A DNA stretch of 64,000 nt from Stenotrophomonas panacihumi (GTDB lineage Bacteria > Pseudomonadota > Gammaproteobacteria > Xanthomonadales > Xanthomonadaceae): positions 1-64,000 of the forward strand of contig NZ_LLXU01000076.1 of the NCBI RefSeq assembly GCF_001431645.1. Direction: 5' to 3'. The first letter of the stretch is position 1. Each line of letters begins with the position of its first letter. The notes under the pieces are model-generated. The model ran no database searches. It was not told the DNA's origin and saw only the letters and a list, made by a program, of their open reading frames with translations. This document shows positions 1-8,522 of this stretch, piece after piece. Made by a program: the position numbers and the translations under genes.

Positions 1-104
1 ACCGACGTCACCGCGCGCCAGGCCGCCCATGCCGCGCTGGTGCACAGCGAGCAGCGCTACCGCCGCATGTTCGACGCCACGCGCATCGGCGTGGTGCAGC
101 AGGA
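1..104 (+). other. Displaced continuation of the PAS sensor
   Basis: Frame 1 of the plus strand is open from the left edge and reads TDVTARQ, AAHAALVHSEQRYRR and MFDATRIGVVQQD. This is the linker and first strand of a second PAS domain, and it follows the minus-strand protein exactly at the repeated TDVTARQ. The reading makes no sense after about base 110, where the other arm of the inverted repeat begins. It should be treated as a piece of the neighbouring gene in the wrong orientation. Confidence 0.7.
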
Positions 105-125
105 CTGGCGCGCGGTGACGTCGGT
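1..125. repeat. Fold-back inverted repeat splitting a PAS sensor gene
   Basis: Bases 1-21 are the exact reverse complement of bases 105-125 (21 of 21). The minus strand carries the sensor gene from 848 down to the codon for the Q of its TDVTARQ segment (105-107). The correct continuation of the protein is not further down the minus strand but on the plus strand: reading from base 1 gives TDVTARQ again, followed by AAHAALVHSEQRYRRM and the start of a second PAS domain. The coding sequence therefore turns back on itself at the repeat. This could be a chimeric fold-back read or contig-end misassembly, or a real inversion. The repeat may extend beyond the left edge. Confidence 0.85.
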
Positions 126-848
126 GTGGGTCTCCAGTACCTGCCGCGTTCGCCCGGAGGCGTCGCGCTGCAGGGCCCAGCGGCTTTCCACGTGCAGCTC
201 GCGACCGTCGCGGGTGGTCTGCACCAGCGTGCCTTCCCAGCGCCCTTCCGCTTCCAGCGCCGCTTCGGCCAGCGCCCGGGGTTGCGCGTAGCGCGTACGC
301 AGCAGCTCGTCGGCGATGCGGCCCACCGCTTCCTGCGCGCTGAAGCCGTAGACCTCCGCGGCGCCACGGTTCCAGAACGCGATGCGTCCGTCGCGGCCGC
401 GGGTGAAGATCATGTCGTGCGACAGATCCAGCAGCATGGCCTGCGATTTCAGCGACTGCACCGCGTGCTGGTTCTCCAGTGCCAGCACCGCGCTGATCGC
501 GATGGCCGCCAGGCTCACCGCCGCGCGGAAGGTCTGCGCGCCGACGTGGCGCAGGCCGTGTGTATCCAGGTACGCATACACCGTGAGCACGATGCCGGCC
601 ACCGCGACGGCGACGATGTCGCCACGCCGCGCGGTGCGCGCGACCAGCATCACCGCCACCACGTACAGCACCGCCACCGCGCCTTCCAGCGTGGTCAGCG
701 TATCGACGAGGAAGATCACCGCGACCAGCAGCGCGGCCACCCCGCGCAGCACGCCGTGCTGCCAGCGTTCGCGCCGCGAGGCGGTGTCCGGGCCGGCGGC
801 GCGCGTCGGCGAGAGCGGGTCGTGCGGTGCTGCGGCATGGGGGGGCAT
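57..848 (-). CDS. Membrane PAS-domain sensor protein (3' end disrupted)
   Basis: This is the N-terminal part of a membrane sensor. The ATG at 848 is chosen because the hydrophobic region follows closely. Four membrane segments lie at about residues 33-52, 55-70, 77-93 and 104-122, then a full PAS domain (about 130-245) containing the segments SHDMIFTRGRDGRIAFWN and WEGTLVQTTRDGRELHVES. A PAC-type end, LETHTDVTARQ, follows. Residues after Q248 (SCCTTPMR to the stop at 57) come from the opposite arm of the fold-back repeat and are probably not native. The native protein should continue into a second PAS domain and probably an output module (kinase, GGDEF or similar) outside the window. The signal sensed and the output are unknown. 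Confidence 0.7.
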   Translation of the reverse strand: MPPHAAAPHDPLSPTRAAGPDTASRRERWQHGVLRGVAALLVAVIFLVDTLTTLEGAVAVLYVVAVMLVARTARRGDIVAVAVAGIVLTVYAYLDTHGLRHVGAQTFRAAVSLAAIAISAVLALENQHAVQSLKSQAMLLDLSHDMIFTRGRDGRIAFWNRGAAEVYGFSAQEAVGRIADELLRTRYAQPRALAEAALEAEGRWEGTLVQTTRDGRELHVESRWALQRDASGRTRQVLETHTDVTARQSCCTTPMRVASNMRR

Positions 849-1088
849 GCGGCCGGGCTCCGTCTTCACAGGGTAGGGGGCCGTCGGGACGGCCCGCCGA
901 TCATAGGCCCGCCGCCGGGTGGGCGCTGGTATGGCTGTGCGCTTCGGTCGCCCCAAACCAAGGTATGAGCCCGCGAAACGAACCGGCGATGTTGCCGCCC
1001 GCGGCGCTTCGCTACGTTGTGGGCCATGCCGGACGCCCCCTTGCGGTGACGCGCCGGCCCTTCCCGCCACCACCGCAGGAGTTCCGCC

Positions 1089-1607
1089 ATGAACCCGCAA
1101 TCCGCCGCCTCGCGCCGCGCCGCCGCCCTGCATGTCCGCAACGACCTCGGCGAGGACGCCGCGCGCGACATCGCCGCCGCCCTCACCGGCGTGCTGGCCG
1201 ACATGTTCGCCTTGTACCTGAAGACCAAGAACTTCCACTGGCACCTGTCCGGGCCGCACTTCCGCGACTACCACCTGATGCTGGACGAGCAGGGCGACCA
1301 GATCTTCGCCACCACCGACGTGCTGGCCGAACGCGCGCGCAAGGTCGGCGGCACCACGCTGCGTTCGATCGGCCACATCCAGCGCCTGCAGCGGCTGGCC
1401 GACAACGACGCCGAGTACGTCACGCCCGAGGACATGCTCGCCGAGCTGGCCGACGACAATCGCCGCATGGCCGGCTTCCTGCGCGAGGCGCACGGCGTGT
1501 GTGATACCTACGGCGATGTCGCCTCCACCAGCCTGATCGAGGTGTGGATCGACGAAGCCGAACGCCGCGCTTGGTTCCTGTTCGAGAGCACCCGCCGCCC
1601 GGCCTGA
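1089..1607 (+). CDS. dps: Dps-family DNA-binding ferritin-like protein
   Basis: The 172-residue protein matches the Dps family in length and helical pattern. Dps proteins form dodecamers that oxidise and store iron with peroxide and protect the chromosome in starved or stressed cells. The ferroxidase signature is present: H50 in the motif KTKNFHWHL, then D77 and E81 in TTDVLAER. The N-terminal tail is short and arginine-containing, as in members that bind DNA. An AGGAG ribosome site at 1077-1081 precedes the ATG. It is followed after 35 bp by a kinase-like gene in the same direction. No OxyR site was identified in the 240 bp upstream. Confidence 0.92.
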   Translation: MNPQSAASRRAAALHVRNDLGEDAARDIAAALTGVLADMFALYLKTKNFHWHLSGPHFRDYHLMLDEQGDQIFATTDVLAERARKVGGTTLRSIGHIQRLQRLADNDAEYVTPEDMLAELADDNRRMAGFLREAHGVCDTYGDVASTSLIEVWIDEAERRAWFLFESTRRPA

Positions 1608-1642
1608 GCCGCAGCCTCTTCGCGCAGGGACAGGAGACAGGG

Positions 1643-2404
1643 ATGAACGTCGAACCGCTGGCCAAGCCCCGGGCCCATGCCGCCGCGTCGATTCCGCGGC
1701 GGGTGGACGAGCTGCCGTCGCCCGCCGCCGAGGCGCCTTGGGTGGCCCTGGTGGCGCACGACCTCAACAACCTGCTGCAGGCGGCCGCCACGGCCGTCTG
1801 CCTGGCGCGGGACGGCGGCGGGCTGCCGCTGCTGGACGTGGCCGAATCGGCCCTGCGGCGTGGCGCGCACATGGCCCGTTCGCTGGTACGCGGCGCCGGC
1901 AGCGAGCCGTGCGGGCTGTTCGATCCCGGCGAACTGGCGGTGTCGATGCGTGCGCTGCTGGCGCAGGCCGCCGCGCCGCGGGTCAGCGTGCGGGTGGAAG
2001 CGCAACCGGGCGCCGGCCAGGTGCGCGGCGAACGGCAGGCGCTGGAACGCGCGCTCCTCAACCTGGTCGTCAACGCGCGCGAAGCCTGCGCCGAGGGCGG
2101 CCAGATCCGCATCCGCAGCGGCACGCGCACCGTGCGCGCCGGCGTGCGGGCCGGTACGCGGCGCCCCGGGCGCTATCTCACCCTGGAAGTCGTCGACAAC
2201 GGCAGCGGCATCGCGCCGGCGTTGTGCGCGCGGCTGTTCGAGCCGCACGTGACCACGCGCGCCGGGCAGGGCGGCCACGGGCTGGGCCTGGCGCAGGTGC
2301 GCGACGCCGTGCAGCAGGCCGGCGGCTTCGTCGAAGTGGTTTCCACGCCGGGCGCGGGGGCGCGTTTCGTGCTCGCCTTGCCCCGGGCGGACACGGCCCC
2401 CTGA
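1643..2404 (+). CDS. Sensor histidine kinase-like ATPase without sensor domain
   Basis: This 253-residue protein has the core of a histidine kinase. A phosphoacceptor-like motif HDLNNLLQ (H39) is followed by the N box NLVVNAREA (near residue 140), the G1 box DNGSGI (D185), an F box LFEPHVTT, and the G2 box GGHGLGLA. There is no membrane segment, PAS domain or receiver, so it is a cytoplasmic stand-alone kinase core. The HDLNN motif resembles kinases whose H box is HDFNNLL. The ATG at 1643 is chosen because AGGAG lies at 1632-1636. No response regulator is adjacent. Partners are unknown, and it may act with a kinase or regulator elsewhere. Confidence 0.8.
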   Translation: MNVEPLAKPRAHAAASIPRRVDELPSPAAEAPWVALVAHDLNNLLQAAATAVCLARDGGGLPLLDVAESALRRGAHMARSLVRGAGSEPCGLFDPGELAVSMRALLAQAAAPRVSVRVEAQPGAGQVRGERQALERALLNLVVNAREACAEGGQIRIRSGTRTVRAGVRAGTRRPGRYLTLEVVDNGSGIAPALCARLFEPHVTTRAGQGGHGLGLAQVRDAVQQAGGFVEVVSTPGAGARFVLALPRADTAP

Positions 2405-2447
2405 GGCCTGTCGCCGCGCCCGGCCTTTTTCCTTGCAGGAGATCGCC

Positions 2448-3473
2448 ATGTCCATATCCCGCCACGTCCGCTCGCTGTCGCACGGCGAAGTCGTCCACGA
2501 CAGCGCGCTCGGCTCGGTGCGGCGCCTGACCGCCGACGAATTCCCGCTGCTGCAGCGCCTGTCCATCAAGCGCCTGCAGCTGCAGCCCGGTGCGCTGCGC
2601 GAACCGCACTGGCATGCCAATGCCGATGAACTCGGCTACGTGATCGAAGGAGAGCTGCTGCTCACGGTCGTCGACAACGCCGATGGCGTGTCCTCGTTCA
2701 CCGCGGGGCCCGGCCAGATGTTCCACTTCGAAAGCGGTTCGCTGCACGCCATCGAGAATATCGGCGACACCCCGGCCGAGGTCATCATCGCCTTCAGCCA
2801 TGAGCGCCCCGAGGATTTCTCGATGCGCGCCGCGTTCGCCGCGATGTCCGACGGCGTGCTGGGCAATACCTACGATCTTCCCGCGCAGGCGTTCGCCGGG
2901 CGCCAGCGCGATACCGGCGAGGCGTACCTGCTACGACGCCCCGCCCCCGCGCCGGTGCAAGGCGGGACGCGGTTTGCCGACCCGCATCGTTTCGACATCG
3001 AAGCGCAATCCCCGCCGGTCGATTTCCCGTATGGCCAGGCGCGCGTGTCGCGGCGGCAGTTCTGGCCAGCGCTGAAGCACTTGTCGATGTACTCGCTGCG
3101 GATTCCCGACAGCGGCATGCGCGAGCCGCACTGGCATCCGGACACGGCCGAGATGGGCTACGTGCACCGGGGGCGGGCGCGCATGACGATCCTGGACCCG
3201 GACGGCGCCACCGATACCTACGAGCTGCAGGCCGGTGACGTGTACTTCATTCCGCGCGCGTATCCGCACCAGATCGAGGTGCTGGGCGAGGACATCCATT
3301 TCCTGGTGTTCTTCGACCAGCCCACGCCGGGGGATATCGGCTACCGGCTGTCCGGCTCGGCATTCGATGCGCCGGTGTTGGCCGCCACGCTGGGAATGCC
3401 GGTGGAGGCGATGCCTGTCTTGCCGTTCACCGCGAACGATCCGTTGATCGTGGCCAGGCGCAATCCCGCCTGA
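2448..3473 (+). CDS. Bicupin protein, oxalate-decarboxylase-like
   Basis: The 341-residue protein contains two similar cupin barrels. Each carries the metal-binding set of the bicupin (oxalate decarboxylase/oxidase) superfamily: REPHWHANADELGYV with a later FHFESGSLH in the first, and REPHWHPDTAEMGYV with a later PRAYPHQIE in the second. The HxH, E and distal H are present in both, so both may bind Mn or another divalent metal. No signal peptide is visible, so it is probably cytoplasmic. The ATG at 2448 is preferred because AGGAG sits at 2437-2441; a TTG at 2433 overlaps that site. The true substrate is not shown; oxalate is only suggested by family. Confidence 0.8.
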   Translation: MSISRHVRSLSHGEVVHDSALGSVRRLTADEFPLLQRLSIKRLQLQPGALREPHWHANADELGYVIEGELLLTVVDNADGVSSFTAGPGQMFHFESGSLHAIENIGDTPAEVIIAFSHERPEDFSMRAAFAAMSDGVLGNTYDLPAQAFAGRQRDTGEAYLLRRPAPAPVQGGTRFADPHRFDIEAQSPPVDFPYGQARVSRRQFWPALKHLSMYSLRIPDSGMREPHWHPDTAEMGYVHRGRARMTILDPDGATDTYELQAGDVYFIPRAYPHQIEVLGEDIHFLVFFDQPTPGDIGYRLSGSAFDAPVLAATLGMPVEAMPVLPFTANDPLIVARRNPA

Positions 3474-3612
3474 CCGTTGCCGTCCCATCGCCGTTCCACC
3501 GGATTCGGGGCGCGAATACCCGGTTTCGTCGCAAGCGCGTTGTGGCCGGCCGCGGCGGGGCCCACCCTGTGTGCACCGGGCGCGGCGGTCGCGCCCCGTA
3601 CAGGAGCCAGGG

Positions 3613-3837
3613 ATGAAAACCTTGTTCGGCGTGGTCGCGTGGTGCCTGCTGTTCGTGCTGTGCTGGCCGTTGGCCCTGCTGGCCTTGGTGGCATGGCCGT
3701 TCGTATGGCTGTTGCTGCTGCCGTTCCGCTTGATCGGCGTGACCTTCGCGGCGTTGTTCGCCTTCCTCGGCGCGCTGCTGTTCCTGCCGGCGCGGCTGCT
3801 GGGATGGCAGCCGCGCACGGTGGCCGCGGCGGGCTGA
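3613..3837 (+). CDS. Small hydrophobic membrane protein
   Basis: This 74-residue protein is almost wholly hydrophobic, with two or three membrane segments (about residues 4-22, 24-40 and 44-60) and a short basic C-terminus. The ATG at 3613 is preferred over an upstream in-frame ATG because AGGAG lies at 3602-3606. I recognise no characterised family. Small proteins of this style are common in xanthomonads. It stands alone between the bicupin gene and the convergent O-methyltransferase. Confidence 0.65.
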   Translation: MKTLFGVVAWCLLFVLCWPLALLALVAWPFVWLLLLPFRLIGVTFAALFAFLGALLFLPARLLGWQPRTVAAAG

Positions 3838-3850
3838 GCCCGCTGCGGGA

Positions 3851-4513
3851 TCAGCCGAGCCGCAGCGAAAGCTCCACGTCCTCGGCGAACGGCAGGGAGA
3901 GGTAGCCGTTCGCCGGGTTGCGCACCCGCGCGAGGTAATCGGGGCTGTAGTCGGCGTTGTCGGCCACGATCAGCGCGCCCGGGCGCAGGTGCGGTTCGAG
4001 CAGGGACAGGATGTCCGGATACAGCGCCTTGGCGCCGTCGAGCAGCAGCAGGTCGACCTGCGCCGGCAAGCCGGTGGAGAGCGTCTGCAACGCATCGCCT
4101 TCGCGGATCTCGACCAGGTCGAGCAGGCCGCCGGCATTCAGGTGCTCGCACGCCCGCGCCACCTTGCCGGGTTCGAACTCGGTGGTGACCAGGTGGCCGC
4201 CGCCGTTGTCGCGCAGCGCCGCGGCCAGGTGCAGGGTGGAGATGCCGAACGAGGTGCCGAACTCCACCACCTGCGTGGCGCGCACGGCGCGGGCGAGCAG
4301 GTACAGCAGCTGGCCGGTTTCGCGCGAGACCGGCAGCGGCAGGTCCTTCATGCGGCCGTAGTAGTCGCGGTATTCGGTACGGCTGTGCATGAGGCGCTCG
4401 CGGTCGGCGGCGGTGAGCTCGGCCAGCGCGGGGATGTCGAAGGAGGTAGCGTCGGCGTCGGCGAACAGGCGTTCGAGCAACCCGGCGAGCGGGGCCTGGG
4501 TGAGGGTGTTCAT
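3851..4513 (-). CDS. SAM-dependent O-methyltransferase
   Basis: The 220-residue protein fits the class I small-molecule O-methyltransferase family 3 (caffeoyl-CoA/catechol type). The SAM-binding glycine loop is VVEFGTSFGISTLHLA, followed by an acidic residue after strand 2 (TTEFEP) and the metal-site strand LLLLDGAKALYPD. An N-D pair, IVADNADY, follows as in Mg-dependent members. The substrate is not predictable. It is transcribed divergently from a TetR regulator 93 bp away, and an 8-bp-armed inverted repeat lies between the two starts. Repression by that regulator is the simplest idea. Confidence 0.85.
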   Translation of the reverse strand: MNTLTQAPLAGLLERLFADADATSFDIPALAELTAADRERLMHSRTEYRDYYGRMKDLPLPVSRETGQLLYLLARAVRATQVVEFGTSFGISTLHLAAALRDNGGGHLVTTEFEPGKVARACEHLNAGGLLDLVEIREGDALQTLSTGLPAQVDLLLLDGAKALYPDILSLLEPHLRPGALIVADNADYSPDYLARVRNPANGYLSLPFAEDVELSLRLG

Positions 4514-4557
4514 GGGGTCTTCCGGTGGGTGATGCGCCGGTCGGCGCGTGCCACGCT

Positions 4558-4596
4558 AGAATGCGACGAATCCGTCAGGTTTGTTATTCGCATTCT
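4558..4596. promoter_or_regulatory. Inverted repeat between divergent genes, candidate TetR operator
   Basis: The arms agaatgcg (4558-4565) and cgcattct (4589-4596) are exact inverses with a 23-bp spacer. They lie in the 93-bp gap between the methyltransferase start (4513) and the TetR start (4607). The position is right for an operator controlling both genes, but the wide spacing is unusual for a TetR dimer. Function is inferred only. Confidence 0.35.
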
Positions 4597-4606
4597 CCCG
4601 CCGCCC

Positions 4607-5290
4607 ATGAGCGAACGCCCGAAACCCCCGATTTCCCAGCGAAAACAGCCGCGCCAGGCCCGTTCCAACGCCTCGGTGGCGGTCATCCTCGAAGCGGCTG
4701 CTCAGGTTCTGGCCGCCGAAGGGGCGGCGCGCTTCACCACCGCCCGGGTGGCCGAGCGGGCCGGCGTCAGCGTGGGCACGCTGTACCAGTACTTTCCCAA
4801 CAAGGCGGCGATCCTGTTCCGGCTGCAGCACGACGAGTGGCGGGATACCACGCGCCTGCTGGCCGAGATCCTCGACGACAAAGCGCACACGCCCGGCGAA
4901 CGCGTCCATCGCCTCGTGCACGCCTTCCTGCATTCGGAATGCGAGGAAGCGCAGATGCGTACGGCACTGCGCGACGCCGCGCCGCTCTATCGCGATGCCC
5001 CCGAAGTGCGGGATGCGCGCGAGGCGGGCGAGGCGGCGTTCGGGCGTTTCATCGATGAGGCGCTGCCCTCGGCATCAGCGGAGCAACGCGTCCTCGCGAG
5101 CAACCTGCTGACCGACGTGCTCGGTGCGACCGGCAAGCAATTCTCCGAACAACCCCGCACGCCCGCCGAGATCCACGCCTACGCCGACGCGTTGGCGCTG
5201 ATGCTCTGCGCGTGGCTGGAGGCGACGTCTCAGGCCAGTGCTTCGGCCGCCCGCACGCCCCACCAGGCGGCTTCCTCGAATACCGAATAG
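4607..5290 (+). CDS. TetR-family transcriptional regulator
   Basis: The 227-residue protein has a basic leader (QRKQPRQARSNASVAVI) and a TetR helix-turn-helix at about residues 35-65 (FTTARVAERAGVSVGTLYQYF followed by NKAAIL). A C-terminal ligand domain of the TetR_C class follows. It is divergent from the O-methyltransferase gene and probably represses it and itself. Its last 61 bp overlap the 3' end of the convergent FAD oxidoreductase gene. The overlapping tail is low-complexity (ASASAARTPH), suggesting a late extension. The ligand is unknown. Confidence 0.88.
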   Translation: MSERPKPPISQRKQPRQARSNASVAVILEAAAQVLAAEGAARFTTARVAERAGVSVGTLYQYFPNKAAILFRLQHDEWRDTTRLLAEILDDKAHTPGERVHRLVHAFLHSECEEAQMRTALRDAAPLYRDAPEVRDAREAGEAAFGRFIDEALPSASAEQRVLASNLLTDVLGATGKQFSEQPRTPAEIHAYADALALMLCAWLEATSQASASAARTPHQAASSNTE

Positions 5291-6876
5291 CCGGACAGGT
5301 CGGCATGCGCGAGGCGCACGCGCCCGTCGAGCGCGCGCAGCGCCACCAGGCCCGCGGGGTCGAGCGCGCCGGGGACGGGAATGGCCATCGCGTGCCCGCG
5401 CACGGTGATCACCAGCCGCCGTGCATGCCGCCACAGGTCCTGGCCATAGGCCTGCAGCAGGTCGCCGGCGGCTTCGGCGCGCAGTTCCTCGGGGCTTGCG
5501 CGCAGCAGCCAGGCGCGTGCCTGCATCGGATCCATGCGGTCCAGCGCCTGGTAGGCGGAAAACACCGTGCGCGCGGTGCGCGCCGTGCGCAGCAACTGGT
5601 GCGTGGAGACGACGTAGCCGAGGCCGCGCCCGCCGTGCACCACGTTGTCCCAGGCCAGCGGCTCGCCCGGTTGCTCGCGCGGGTAGCCGTCCATCAGGAA
5701 GTTCGAGACCAGCCATGCGGCGTGGGGCGTGGCCTGCGCGGCGGGGTCGTAACCTGCTTCACGCAGCCCGGGCCAGATGCGCGCCAGCACGTGCAGGGGC
5801 ATCGCGCTGACGACCTGGTCCGCGCGCAGCCGCAGCAGGCTGGGCGAGGGCGTATCCATGCGCAGGCAGTCGACGTCCACGCCGTCGCCGCGTTCGTGCA
5901 GGCGCGCCGCGGTGCCGGGCATGCGCCAGCGCGCGTGGCCCAGGCGCGCGTCGATCGCCGTGCGCATGCGCTGCATCAAGGCGGAGAGTCCACCGGGCCA
6001 GGTCAGCACCGCGTCGCTGCCGGCGTTCGCGGCGCGGCCGTCGCGTCCGGCGAAGTAATGCAGCCCTGCCCACGCCGAGACCATCGCGGTGCCAGCGCCG
6101 TAATCGTCGCGGCAGCAGTAGTCCAGGTACACGCGCAGGCTGGGCGCGTCGTAGCCATGGCGGTCGAGCCACGCGGCGAAGGTTTCGCGGTCGAGCGCGC
6201 GCCACTCCGCATCCTGGGAGGACAGCGTGCGCGGCAGCGCGAACAGGCGGCGGCCGTCGCGACCGCGCTGGTGGCGCAGTTGGTCGACCAGGGCAAAGAA
6301 ACGTCGTTGCTGCGCCAGTTCCCGTGGCGGCACGCCGTGGGACGGGAGCAGGTCATTCTCCCAGCGGCCGTTGCGCAGCAGCCGCTCGCGCGGGGCGTGC
6401 GCCAGCGCGGCTTCGTCGTACCACGGCGCGCCGCTGTGTTCGCCGGATTGCAGCAGGCCGACATCGGCCAACAGGGCGCGGATGTGCCCGGATTCGCTGG
6501 AAGGCAGGGGCAGGTAGTGCGCGCCCAGCGGGCACTGCAGGTTATCGTCGCCCGGCGCGGCCAGGTCGCCGCCGGCGGCGTTGCCGTTCGCTTCGGGGCC
6601 TTCGAGCATCACGAAATCGTGGCGACCGGCGCGCGCCAGCGCCCATGCGCAGGACAGCCCCGCCACGCCCGAGCCGAGGATGGCGATGCCGCACCGCTGT
6701 TCGCCGCCCGCCGGCGGCAGGGCCGCATGGTCACGCAGCGCGTGGCCCTCGCGCATGCCGGGGAACACCACTTCCGGCATCACCGGTACCGGTCGCGCGC
6801 CACGCCACGCATACCAGCCCGCGCCGCCCAGCAGCGCGGCCTGGCCGGCGCCGAGCAGGAACCTGCGGCGGTCCAT
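5230..6876 (-). CDS. Tat-exported FAD-dependent oxidoreductase (amine-oxidase-like)
   Basis: The 548-residue protein starts with a twin-arginine type signal (MDRRRFLLGAGQAALLGG) and has a Rossmann FAD-binding loop at residues 65-75 (AILGSGVAGLS). The rest resembles flavin amine oxidases or phytoene-desaturase-like enzymes, ending with an FAD-contacting segment (LAHADLSGYSVFEEA). It overlaps the upstream spermidine-synthase-like gene by one base (TGATG), so the two are co-translated. The pairing suggests oxidation of a polyamine or related amine outside the cytoplasmic membrane, but this is inference. The start at 6876 is fixed by the signal peptide; longer readings enter the neighbouring gene. 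Confidence 0.82.
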   Translation of the reverse strand: MDRRRFLLGAGQAALLGGAGWYAWRGARPVPVMPEVVFPGMREGHALRDHAALPPAGGEQRCGIAILGSGVAGLSCAWALARAGRHDFVMLEGPEANGNAAGGDLAAPGDDNLQCPLGAHYLPLPSSESGHIRALLADVGLLQSGEHSGAPWYDEAALAHAPRERLLRNGRWENDLLPSHGVPPRELAQQRRFFALVDQLRHQRGRDGRRLFALPRTLSSQDAEWRALDRETFAAWLDRHGYDAPSLRVYLDYCCRDDYGAGTAMVSAWAGLHYFAGRDGRAANAGSDAVLTWPGGLSALMQRMRTAIDARLGHARWRMPGTAARLHERGDGVDVDCLRMDTPSPSLLRLRADQVVSAMPLHVLARIWPGLREAGYDPAAQATPHAAWLVSNFLMDGYPREQPGEPLAWDNVVHGGRGLGYVVSTHQLLRTARTARTVFSAYQALDRMDPMQARAWLLRASPEELRAEAAGDLLQAYGQDLWRHARRLVITVRGHAMAIPVPGALDPAGLVALRALDGRVRLAHADLSGYSVFEEAAWWGVRAAEALA

Positions 6877-8387
6877 CAGCGGATCACCCGGCGCCAGTCC
6901 TCGTCGAAATAGCGCACCAGCGTCTGTTCGTCGAGGCGGTTGGGCGGCATCGCCAGCGGCGGCCGGTCCTTGGGGAACTCGAACAGTTCGCGCAGCGTGG
7001 CCGGGGTGAGGTAGCGCGTGGGTACGTCGAGCTTGGCCGGTGGCGTGTAGTCGTCGCGATGGCCGGCGAGCACGAAGCCCCAGTCGCCGAAGGAGGGCAC
7101 GTCGCAGTGGTAGGGCCAGGTATGCAACCCGGCTTCCTTGAGCGTGGCGTCCACGCTCCAGAACGAGCGCGGCGCGTAGTAGGGCGAGGTGGACTGCACG
7201 ACGACGTAGCCATTCCACGCCAGGTGCCGCGCGATCAGCCGGAACATCGGCACCGAATACAGGCGCCCGATGCCGAAGCTGGACGGGTCGGGGAAATCGA
7301 CCACGATGAAGTCGTAGCTGTCGCGGTTGTCCTCCAGCCAGCGCCCGGCGTCCTCGTTGATCACCCGCACCCGCCTGTCCTTCAGCGAGCCATGGTTGAG
7401 CGCGACCAGCGGCGCGGAGGTGGAGAACATGCCGGTCATCGCCGGGTCCAGGTCGACCAGCGTGACGTGCTCGACGTGCGGCGACTTGAGGATCTCGCGC
7501 ACCGCCAACCCGTCGCCGCCGCCGAGCACCAGCACGCGTCGCGCGGCGGGCAGGGCCTGCAGGCCCGGATGCACCAGCGCCTCGTGGTAGCGGTGTTCGT
7601 CGCGCGAGGAGAACTGCAGGTTGCCGTTGATGTACAGGCGCAGGTCGTCCTGCCAGCGGGTGACGATCAGCCGCTGGAACGGGGTGGTTTCGGCATGCAC
7701 GATCTCATCGCCGTAGATGCCGCGCTCGGCCCAGGCGGTCATCCGGCCGGAGAACCCCATGCCGGCTACCAGCAGCGCCATCACCACGCCGCCGCGCACC
7801 AGGCTGCGGCGCGGCGCGGTGAGGTCGTCGCGGAAGGCGAGCGCCGTCCACAGCGCCACGCCCGCATTGAACATGCCGAACAGGAATGCCGTGCGCAGCA
7901 GGCCCAGCCGCGGCGCCAGCAGCAGCGGGAACACCAGCGAGACGATCAGCGCGCCGAGGTAGTCGAACGCCAGCACCCGGCTCACCAGTTCGCGGAAGGC
8001 GGTGCGGCGCTGGTTGAAGATCCGCATCACCAGCGGGATCTCCATGCCGACCATCAGGCCGATGGCGAAGACCATCACATAAAGCGCGGTGCGGAAGGGC
8101 GTGGACAGCCAGGCGAAGACCACGAACAGCACCGCCGCCGAGACGCCGCCGACCAGGCCGATCAGCATCTCCAGGTCGACGAAGCGGTCCAGGACATCCT
8201 CGTCCTCGACATAGCGCGACAGCCATGAGCCGATGCCCATCGCGAACAGGTAGCAGCCGATCACCGAAGAGAACTGCAGGATCGAATCGCCGAGCAGGTA
8301 GCTGGCCAGCGCGCTGGTGACCAGCTCGTAACCCAGCCCGCAGGACGCCACGATCAGGACCGAAAGAATAAGGGCGCGATCGCGCAT
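6876..8387 (-). CDS. Membrane-anchored spermidine synthase-like aminopropyltransferase
   Basis: The 503-residue protein has an N-terminal half with about seven membrane segments (residues 5-225), followed by a spermidine-synthase-like catalytic domain. The domain carries LVLGGGDGLAVREIL (GGGDG at 289-293), the acidic VTLVDLDP, an INEDAGRWL strand and the catalytic-region motif IVVDFPDPSS. Soluble SpeE transfers aminopropyl groups from decarboxylated SAM to putrescine. Membrane-fused versions are widespread but their product is mostly untested. No speD-like gene is in the window. It overlaps the FAD oxidoreductase and is divergent from the DUF350 operon. Confidence 0.87.
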   Translation of the reverse strand: MRDRALILSVLIVASCGLGYELVTSALASYLLGDSILQFSSVIGCYLFAMGIGSWLSRYVEDEDVLDRFVDLEMLIGLVGGVSAAVLFVVFAWLSTPFRTALYVMVFAIGLMVGMEIPLVMRIFNQRRTAFRELVSRVLAFDYLGALIVSLVFPLLLAPRLGLLRTAFLFGMFNAGVALWTALAFRDDLTAPRRSLVRGGVVMALLVAGMGFSGRMTAWAERGIYGDEIVHAETTPFQRLIVTRWQDDLRLYINGNLQFSSRDEHRYHEALVHPGLQALPAARRVLVLGGGDGLAVREILKSPHVEHVTLVDLDPAMTGMFSTSAPLVALNHGSLKDRRVRVINEDAGRWLEDNRDSYDFIVVDFPDPSSFGIGRLYSVPMFRLIARHLAWNGYVVVQSTSPYYAPRSFWSVDATLKEAGLHTWPYHCDVPSFGDWGFVLAGHRDDYTPPAKLDVPTRYLTPATLRELFEFPKDRPPLAMPPNRLDEQTLVRYFDEDWRRVIR

Positions 8388-8488
8388 CTGCAGGGCGACT
8401 TCCGTGGCGTGGATGGGCGAGCGGCTTCCCGGGCCGGGCGCCTACTCTATCGGCGGTGCAGGGGTCTCGCCAAGCGCAAGCGCGTGGC

Positions 8489-8494
8489 TATAAT
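8489..8494 (+). promoter_or_regulatory. Consensus -10 element for the DUF350 operon
   Basis: A perfect TATAAT lies 29 bp before the DUF350 start codon, in the divergent intergenic region. No good -35 box is present at the usual spacing, so an activator may be needed. A purine-rich ribosome site (ggggagaggg) follows at 8509-8518. Confidence 0.55.
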
Positions 8495-8522
8495 CCGGCC
8501 TGACCTTTGGGGAGAGGGAAGG

